From contig NZ_JBHULT010000010.1 of the NCBI RefSeq assembly GCF_042684505.1, positions 310,001-374,000 on the forward strand: 64,000 nt of DNA. Reading direction: 5' to 3'. Under the pieces are notes generated by a model. That model searched no databases and was not told where the DNA came from. It worked only from the letters and a program-made list of their open reading frames with translations. Origin of the DNA: Salinimicrobium flavum (GTDB lineage Bacteria; Bacteroidota; Bacteroidia; Flavobacteriales; Flavobacteriaceae). The translations under genes were made by a program, and so were the position numbers. This document shows positions 58,531 to 64,000 of this stretch, one piece after another (position 1 is the first letter of the stretch; every line of letters starts with the position of its first letter).

Positions 58531-60498
58531 ATGAAAAAAATAAGTTCTATTTTATCAATTGCCATTCTTTCCTTATTAATGGTTAGTTGCGGAGATGATG
58601 ACGCCAAATCTGGAGACAAACGCTCGGGAGGGGCAATGGCATCAAATGCAGCCGAAAGGGTTTATGTGGCCCCGGGAGAGCATGACGAATTTTATGCCCT
58701 CATTTCAGGGGGATATAGCGGTAACCTAACCGTTTATGGTCTTCCTTCCGGAAGGATGCTGAAGGAGATCCCTGTATTCTCTCAGTTTCCTACTAACGGA
58801 TACGGATATTCTGAAGAAACCATACCTATGTTGAATACTTCCTTCGGATTTGTTCCATGGGGAGATTCACACCACCCTGATATCTCTCAAACCAATGGAG
58901 AGACTGATGGCCGGTGGGTATTTATCAATGAAAACAATACCCCAAGGATCGCCCGTATAAGTCTGGAAACTTTTGAGACCGAAGAGATCATTGAGATACC
59001 TCACAGTGCAGGTAACCACTCATCTTCTTTTGTCACTGAGAATACCGAGTATGTGGTGGCAGGAACCCGTTTCTCTGTTCCTTATCCTCAGGAAGATGTT
59101 GCTATCTCAAATATGAAAGGGAATTTCAAAGGCCCGCTTACTTTCATCGCTGTGGATGATGAGGGGCATATGAAGATCGACTTCCAGTTAAAAATGCCAG
59201 GTTTCAATTATGACCTTTCACATCCCGGTCGTGGTGATTCTCACGGATGGTTCTTCTTTACCACTTACAATACCGAAGAAGCCCATACCCTTCAAGAGGT
59301 AAATGCCTCGCAGAATGATAAGGATTTTATTGCTGCCGTAAACTGGAAAAAGATCCAGGAATATGTTGCCAATGGCGGAGGTGAAGAAATTGATGCCGAG
59401 TACGCTCATAACGTCTTTGATCATGCAACCCACACCGCTACTTCCACTATGATGAAAAAAGTATTAACCGTAGATCCAAGAGATGTCGAGGGAGCTGTGT
59501 ATTTCATGCCTACTCCAAAATCTCCGCACGGTTGTGACGTGGATCCATCTGGTGAGTACATCGTTGGAAACGGTAAACTTTCAACAGATCTTACAGTTCA
59601 CTCCTTCTCTAAAATGCTGAAGGCAATTGAGAACCAGGATTTTGACGGAGATGCTTATGGAATTCCCATCCTGAATTTTGAATCTACTTTGGCAGGAACT
59701 GTTAAAGAAGGAGGTTTAGGCCCACTTCATACTGAATTTGACGGCAAAGGAAATGCTTACACCACCTTCTTTATTTCTTCTGAAGTGGTAAAATGGAAAT
59801 TAGGAACATGGGAAGTGTTAGACAGGCAACCAAGTTACTATTCTGTAGGACACCTTATGATCCCCGGTGGTAACTCACGCAAACCTGAAGGGAAATACAT
59901 GATCTCTATGAACAAGATCACTAAAGACCGGTACTTACCTACCGGACCTGAATTGGAACACTCTGCACAGTTATATGATATCACGGGAGATAAAATGGAA
60001 CTGCTCCTTGATTTCCCAACTCACGGGGAGCCTCACTATGCTGCCGGTATCTCTGCTGATAAAGTGAAAGCCAATTCCAAAAAGATCTATCGTCTTGATG
60101 AGAACAAACATAAATATGCTGCCCTAAGTGAAGATGCCACAAAAGTGGTTCGTGAAGGAAACGAGGTTCATGTTTACATGACAACCGTAAGAAGTCACTT
60201 TTCACCAGATAACATAGAAGGTATTAAAGTAGGTGACAAAGTATACTTCCATGTTACCAACCTGGAGCAGGATTTCGATGTACCACACGGTTTTGCCATG
60301 ATTGGTGCCAATACATCTGAGCTGTTGATCATGCCCGGACAAACAAAAACAATTATCTGGGAACCTAAGAAAGAAGGGGTTTGGCCATTCTACTGTACAG
60401 ACTTCTGTTCTGCACTTCACCAGGAAATGCAGGGATATGTGAGAGTTTCCGGAAGAAATTCCGCTACACCGCTTACATGGACCCTGGACGGAGAGTAA
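58531..60498 (+). CDS. nosZ: Nitrous-oxide reductase, clade II
   Basis: A 655-residue reductase converting N2O to N2 in the periplasm. The signal is Sec/lipoprotein-like (ILSIAILSLLMVSCGDDD), without twin arginines, as in clade II NosZ. CuZ ligands are in PWGDSHHPDIS, GRGDSHGWFFFT, EYAHNVFDHATHT and KSPHGCDVDP. The C-terminal cupredoxin CuA site has C622-x3-C626-x3-H630-x2-M633 in FYCTDFCSALHQEM. A terminator lies after it inside the cluster. No nitrite or NO reductase gene is in the window, so the organism may be an N2O reducer only. Confidence 0.96.
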   Translation: MKKISSILSIAILSLLMVSCGDDDAKSGDKRSGGAMASNAAERVYVAPGEHDEFYALISGGYSGNLTVYGLPSGRMLKEIPVFSQFPTNGYGYSEETIPMLNTSFGFVPWGDSHHPDISQTNGETDGRWVFINENNTPRIARISLETFETEEIIEIPHSAGNHSSSFVTENTEYVVAGTRFSVPYPQEDVAISNMKGNFKGPLTFIAVDDEGHMKIDFQLKMPGFNYDLSHPGRGDSHGWFFFTTYNTEEAHTLQEVNASQNDKDFIAAVNWKKIQEYVANGGGEEIDAEYAHNVFDHATHTATSTMMKKVLTVDPRDVEGAVYFMPTPKSPHGCDVDPSGEYIVGNGKLSTDLTVHSFSKMLKAIENQDFDGDAYGIPILNFESTLAGTVKEGGLGPLHTEFDGKGNAYTTFFISSEVVKWKLGTWEVLDRQPSYYSVGHLMIPGGNSRKPEGKYMISMNKITKDRYLPTGPELEHSAQLYDITGDKMELLLDFPTHGEPHYAAGISADKVKANSKKIYRLDENKHKYAALSEDATKVVREGNEVHVYMTTVRSHFSPDNIEGIKVGDKVYFHVTNLEQDFDVPHGFAMIGANTSELLIMPGQTKTIIWEPKKEGVWPFYCTDFCSALHQEMQGYVRVSGRNSATPLTWTLDGE

Positions 60499-60538
60499 AT
60501 ATGTTTAATTAGTTAAGAAATGTAGCTCTTCAATTTTA

Positions 60539-60575
60539 GAAAGCGGGTTGGGTAAACTACCCGCTTTCTTTTTCT
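60539..60575 (+). terminator. Terminator after nosZ, inside the nos cluster
   Basis: GAAAGCGGGT (60539-60548) pairs with ACCCGCTTTC (60559-60568), followed by a T-rich tract. The nos accessory genes continue 16 bp later. Confidence 0.85.
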
Positions 60576-60590
60576 TAAAAACTCTACGAT

Positions 60591-61205
60591 ATGAAAATTT
60601 CAGGAATCATTATGATCTTAGGTTCCGCTTTACTGCTGGGCCTTTTTATCTACCCTTTATGGAATATTAGGCTGGAGGCTCCTCAATATCCCGATCCTTT
60701 GGGTATGGACATTTACATTGCCGGTATTGAAGGGGAAGAAGAATTCGACATTCAAAATATTGATGGTGTAAATCATTATATTGGTATGAAAAAAATTCCT
60801 AAACCTGAAGAGATGTGGGAATTTAATGTTTTCCCAATCGTGATTGGCACTATGGCGGGATTAGGTATCTTATTGGGTATTCTTGGTTTCTTCGGAAAGA
60901 TCAGCCCTCACTGGTTTCTGGGTTGGCTTGTCTTAATGGGCATTTTAGGTATACTGGGCATGTACGATTTCAATAGCTGGTTACTTGAATACGGTACAGA
61001 TCTGGATCCAAAAGCCATTATAAAACTCACTGATGCCGAAGGAAACCCTTTAAATTACAAGCCACCATTATTGGGATCTGAAAAGATCCTGAACTTTACC
61101 GCACATTCATACCCAAGAACAGGAGCGTATATGATGTTTGCGGGAATGTTTTTAACTTTGATCGCCTGGTGGGTAGGCTTACGTGCGGTGAAAACCAAAA
61201 AATAA
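60591..61205 (+). CDS. Membrane protein of Bacteroidota nos clusters
   Basis: A 204-residue protein with four membrane helices (about 5-25, 82-102, 108-126 and 180-198) and a periplasmic loop of about 55 residues after the first. The family is found regularly between nosZ and nosL in clade II clusters of Bacteroidota; its function is unknown, with electron transfer or copper delivery both possible. No haem or iron-sulfur motif is visible. It lies 6 bp before nosL. Confidence 0.7.
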   Translation: MKISGIIMILGSALLLGLFIYPLWNIRLEAPQYPDPLGMDIYIAGIEGEEEFDIQNIDGVNHYIGMKKIPKPEEMWEFNVFPIVIGTMAGLGILLGILGFFGKISPHWFLGWLVLMGILGILGMYDFNSWLLEYGTDLDPKAIIKLTDAEGNPLNYKPPLLGSEKILNFTAHSYPRTGAYMMFAGMFLTLIAWWVGLRAVKTKK

Positions 61206-61211
61206 ATAAAT

Positions 61212-61652
61212 ATGAAGAAGGTGATCCTTTTGCTAACCTTATTGTTAATGGTTTCGTGCAGCACAGAACCAAAACCAATAGCGTATGGGACTGATGCCTG
61301 TGATTTTTGTGAAATGACGATTGTGAGTGAGGTGTTCTCTGCCCGTGCCGTAAGCACAAAAGGGAAACAATTCAAGTATGATGCGATTGAATGTATGGTG
61401 AATGACCTTCAACAAAAAGAGGTTGAAATGGCTGTTTTACAGGTAGCCGATTTTTCAGATCCCGGTAAAATGATCGATGTTGAAAATGCTTTTTTCATCA
61501 TAAATGATAGCATCAACAGCCCCATGGGTGCCAACTTAGCAGCAGTTAATCGTAAGAACAGCAACTTTAAGGAAACTGAGGTTCATAGCTGGGATTCACT
61601 CCTGGATCATTTTCTTCAAAAAGATTCCCCCGGCACAAATTCTGAGAGATGA
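61212..61652 (+). CDS. nosL: NosL copper chaperone lipoprotein
   Basis: A 146-residue lipoprotein (signal VILLLTLLLMVSCSTEP). The copper-binding motif is in GTDACDFCEMTIVSE (Cys, Cys, Met), and RAVSTKGKQFKYDAIECMVND is a hallmark of the NosL/NrrF fold. It delivers Cu(I) to apo-NosZ for CuZ assembly. It overlaps nosD by four bases (ATGA). Confidence 0.92.
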   Translation: MKKVILLLTLLLMVSCSTEPKPIAYGTDACDFCEMTIVSEVFSARAVSTKGKQFKYDAIECMVNDLQQKEVEMAVLQVADFSDPGKMIDVENAFFIINDSINSPMGANLAAVNRKNSNFKETEVHSWDSLLDHFLQKDSPGTNSER

Positions 61653-62884
61653 GGAATGTGATTTTTATTCTTTTTATTCTTTCAATCTTTCCAACCTTGG
61701 CACAGGAGATCGAAGTATGCCCTTCCTGTGAAGTGACCTCCATACAAAAAGCAATAGATCTTGCTGGGAATGGAGATACCATCAGGATCAAGCCGGGAAT
61801 TTATAAGGAATATGAGATAAAGATCATTGATAAGTCCCTCCACCTTGTGGGTGAGGGCTATCCGGTGATTGATGCCCAAATGAAAGGCACTGCTTTGACC
61901 ATCAGATCAGAGAATTTCTCTGTGGAAGGCCTTAAGATCATCAATATTGGTACCAGCCACACCAGTGATCATGCTGCCATCCTTATTTCTGGTTCAAAAA
62001 ATTTTAGAATTGAGAACAACAGGCTCGAAAATATTTTTTTCGGGATCCTTGTGGAGCGTTCTTCACAGGGGATCATATCCAAAAATAAAATTAGCAGTGA
62101 AGCCATTACCCAGGCAAAATCGGGTAATGGTATCCACATGTGGAACTCAAGTGATCTCTTTGTAAGTGAAAATGAGATCAAAGATGTGAGAGACGGGATA
62201 TATCTCGAATTTTCCAAGAATTGTATTATTTCGAAAAATGTGTGTGAGAATAATTTGCGGTATGGTCTTCATTTCATGTTTGCTGACCATAACAAATACC
62301 TGGAGAACACCTTTGAAAACAACGGTGCCGGGGTTGCCGTGATGTATTCCAAATTCATTGAAATGCACCGCAATCTATTCAGGAAGAACTGGGGTCCTGC
62401 CTCCTACGGACTTCTACTGAAAGAGATAAATGACGCTGAGCTGAAAAATAATATTTTTGAAGACAATACCATTGCCATAAGCGCAGATAACACCAACAGG
62501 ATTGATTATATCAACAATGACTTCAAGGGAAATGGATATGCTGTAAGGATTCGGGGAGCATGTTATAAAAATATTTTCACCGAAAATAATTTTCTCTCCA
62601 ATTCATTTGATGTTGCCTATACAGGTAATATTAACGAGAATGAATTCCGAAGAAATTACTGGAGTGACTACACCGGGTATGATCTGGATAAAGATGGAAC
62701 TGGAGATGTACCTTACCGTCCCGTTAAACTGTTCTCCTACCTGGTGAACAGAACACCTGAAGCCATAATATTATTACGAAGTATGTTTATAGGGTTACTG
62801 GACTTTTCAGAAAAAGTGTCTCCGGTTTTTACTCCGGCTGAACTGACCGATGACTCTCCCCAAATGAAAAAGATAAAATGGTAA
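61649..62884 (+). CDS. nosD: NosD, nitrous oxide reductase maturation protein
   Basis: A 411-residue periplasmic protein with a signal peptide (MRNVIFILFILSIFPTLAQ) and about ten right-handed beta-helix repeats (CASH domain type: FRIENNRLENIFFGILVE, LFVSENEIKDVRDGIYLEFS, YLENTFENNGAGVAVMYSK). The C-terminus ends in a membrane-proximal segment. NosD works with NosF and NosY to supply sulfur and assemble the CuZ site. The stop overlaps nosF. Confidence 0.93.
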   Translation: MRNVIFILFILSIFPTLAQEIEVCPSCEVTSIQKAIDLAGNGDTIRIKPGIYKEYEIKIIDKSLHLVGEGYPVIDAQMKGTALTIRSENFSVEGLKIINIGTSHTSDHAAILISGSKNFRIENNRLENIFFGILVERSSQGIISKNKISSEAITQAKSGNGIHMWNSSDLFVSENEIKDVRDGIYLEFSKNCIISKNVCENNLRYGLHFMFADHNKYLENTFENNGAGVAVMYSKFIEMHRNLFRKNWGPASYGLLLKEINDAELKNNIFEDNTIAISADNTNRIDYINNDFKGNGYAVRIRGACYKNIFTENNFLSNSFDVAYTGNINENEFRRNYWSDYTGYDLDKDGTGDVPYRPVKLFSYLVNRTPEAIILLRSMFIGLLDFSEKVSPVFTPAELTDDSPQMKKIKW

Positions 62885-63585
62885 GTATTCACAACCTGCA
62901 TAAGAAGTTTGGACCCCTCACGGTCCTTAACGGGCTGGAGCTTGATATCAAAGAGCAGGGAATAATTGCGGTGCTGGGGCCAAATGGCTCCGGAAAGACC
63001 ACTCTTATAAAGAGTATCCTGGGAATGGTAGTACCTGATAAGGGAGACATCGTTATCTCGGGCAATAACATAAGGAAGCGTTGGAGTTACCGGCAGGAAA
63101 TCGATTATTTGCCACAAATAGCCAACTTCCCCGGTAACCTGAAGGTTCAGGAATTGATCACCATGATCAAGGATCTGCGGGGCAAACCGGCAAGGGAAGC
63201 GGAATTGATAGAATACTTCAAACTACAACCTTTCCTGGATAAAAAACTGAATAAACTTTCTGGGGGAACCCAGCAAAAGGTAAACCTCGTGCTTTGTTTC
63301 ATGTTTGACAGCCCCCTTATCATTCTTGATGAACCTACTTCAGGGTTGGATCCCGTGGCTATGCTACAGCTCCGGAAGCTTATTCAGCGTGAAAAGGAAA
63401 AAGGGAAAACCATCCTTATCACCTCCCATATCATGAATTTTGTGGAAGAGGTGGCAGACAGGATCGTATTCCTTCTGGAAGGCAAGATCTATTTTGACGG
63501 AAATGTATCAGAGCTAAAAACAAGTACGGGCCAGGATGATTTTGAACACGCAATAGCCAAATTATTATCTGAAGATCATGTTTAA
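62878..63585 (+). CDS. nosF: NosF, ABC ATPase for NosZ maturation
   Basis: A 235-residue ABC ATPase: Walker A GPNGSGKTT, Q-loop YLPQIANFP, signature LSGGTQQKVNL, Walker B LIILDEPTSGLDP and the switch His in ITSHIMNFVEE. It pairs with the permease NosY. ATG 62878 overlaps the end of nosD by 7 bp, and its own end overlaps nosY by 8 bp. Confidence 0.93.
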   Translation: MVSIHNLHKKFGPLTVLNGLELDIKEQGIIAVLGPNGSGKTTLIKSILGMVVPDKGDIVISGNNIRKRWSYRQEIDYLPQIANFPGNLKVQELITMIKDLRGKPAREAELIEYFKLQPFLDKKLNKLSGGTQQKVNLVLCFMFDSPLIILDEPTSGLDPVAMLQLRKLIQREKEKGKTILITSHIMNFVEEVADRIVFLLEGKIYFDGNVSELKTSTGQDDFEHAIAKLLSEDHV

Positions 63586-64000
63586 GATATTAAAATATAG
63601 TTTTTTTGACCTTACCAGAAGTAGCTGGAGTTATGTGTATTTCTTCTTTTACCTGCTATTGGGGATCGTATTGTTATTCCTTAATAATGACCTTTCAACA
63701 GCTGTTATAACCTTAATGAATGTGATCATCATGATCGTACCGCTTATAGGTACCATCTTTGGTGTTATGTATTACTATAATTCACGGGAATTTACTCAGC
63801 TCCTGTTGGCCCAACCCGTAAAACGAAGTTCAATATTTTTAGGACAGTACTTTGGGGTAGCCATCTCTTTATCCTTAAGTCTGATCCTTGGCCTGGGTAT
63901 TCCTTTTGCCGCCTATGGCTTGTTCAAATCCCCTGTGATCTGGGATTTCATTATGTTGCTGGTCACCGGGTTGTTCCTTACCCTTATCTTTTCTGCCCTT
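63578..64000 (+). CDS. nosY: NosY, ABC permease (5' part, cut by the window end)
   Basis: The frame from ATG 63578 is open to the window end: 141 codons, starting MFKILKYSFFDLTRSSWSYV. It has membrane helices around 20-36, 45-62, 98-118 and 127-141, with a cytoplasmic REFTQLLLAQPVKRSS segment typical of NosY, the ABC2-type permease that partners with NosF and NosD. It overlaps nosF by 8 bp. Confidence 0.92.
   Translation, partial: MFKILKYSFFDLTRSSWSYVYFFFYLLLGIVLLFLNNDLSTAVITLMNVIIMIVPLIGTIFGVMYYYNSREFTQLLLAQPVKRSSIFLGQYFGVAISLSLSLILGLGIPFAAYGLFKSPVIWDFIMLLVTGLFLTLIFSAL

Overview
The window reads as a chromosome segment of a marine-type Flavobacteriaceae (Bacteroidota), probably near Gramella/Salegentibacter/Zunongwangia. 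This is inferred from gene families, not from a database search. Support comes from Bacteroidota -7 promoters (TAnnTTTG) close upstream of many genes, weak ribosome binding sites, A/T-rich intergenic DNA, a clade II (Sec-type) NosZ, and families typical of the phylum (DUF5916, TIGR02757, BatA-like proteins, QEGLA-motif peptidase). No insertion sequence, prophage, integrase or CRISPR array was seen.

Layout. 1-7.4 kb: end of a DUF5916 protein, LolD-like ATPase, TIGR02757 protein, GAF histidine kinase, BatA-like membrane protein, a dihydroorotase homologue that has lost most metal ligands, a small membrane protein and an esterase. 7.4-14.4 kb: hypothetical protein, metallo-hydrolase, a large protein of unknown function, PAP2 phosphatase, S10 peptidase, HAD phosphatase. 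14.4-15.2 kb: decayed DksA/TraR gene fused to tandem, internally deleted copies of the tRNA-Arg(TCT) locus, then the intact tRNA. 15.5-19.3 kb: three-gene operon of a MATCAP-like metallopeptidase, an ATP-grasp ligase and an aspartoacylase-like hydrolase. 19.8-26.8 kb (minus): seven-gene sugar operon with LLM oxidoreductase, TreS-like and alpha-glucosidase GH13 enzymes, two ASRT-family proteins flanking an aldonolactone oxidase, and a DMT transporter.

27-44 kb: housekeeping and transport genes (hemerythrin, CorA, RecQ, TruA-like, AI-2E transporter, DUF1853, baeRF protein, acyltransferase, proline dehydrogenase, AroB, DJ-1/PfpI, YihY, AsnC/Lrp). An M14 carboxypeptidase and an XRE regulator are divergent across an array of evenly spaced palindromic operators. 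43.9-49.4 kb (minus): parE, a small membrane protein, parC, mscL. 49.7-56.7 kb: YchF, NhaA, Pta, AckA. 56.7-64 kb: nitrous oxide reduction locus with an Fe-S-type Rrf2 regulator divergent from cytochrome c, FAS1 lipoprotein, NosZ, membrane protein, NosL, NosD, NosF and the start of NosY, which runs off the window.

Best candidates for something undescribed: the peptidase/ATP-grasp/aspartoacylase operon (possibly a tail addition and removal cycle), the ASRT-containing sugar oxidation operon, and the 35-bp phased operator array. Functions not marked by clear motifs are inference.
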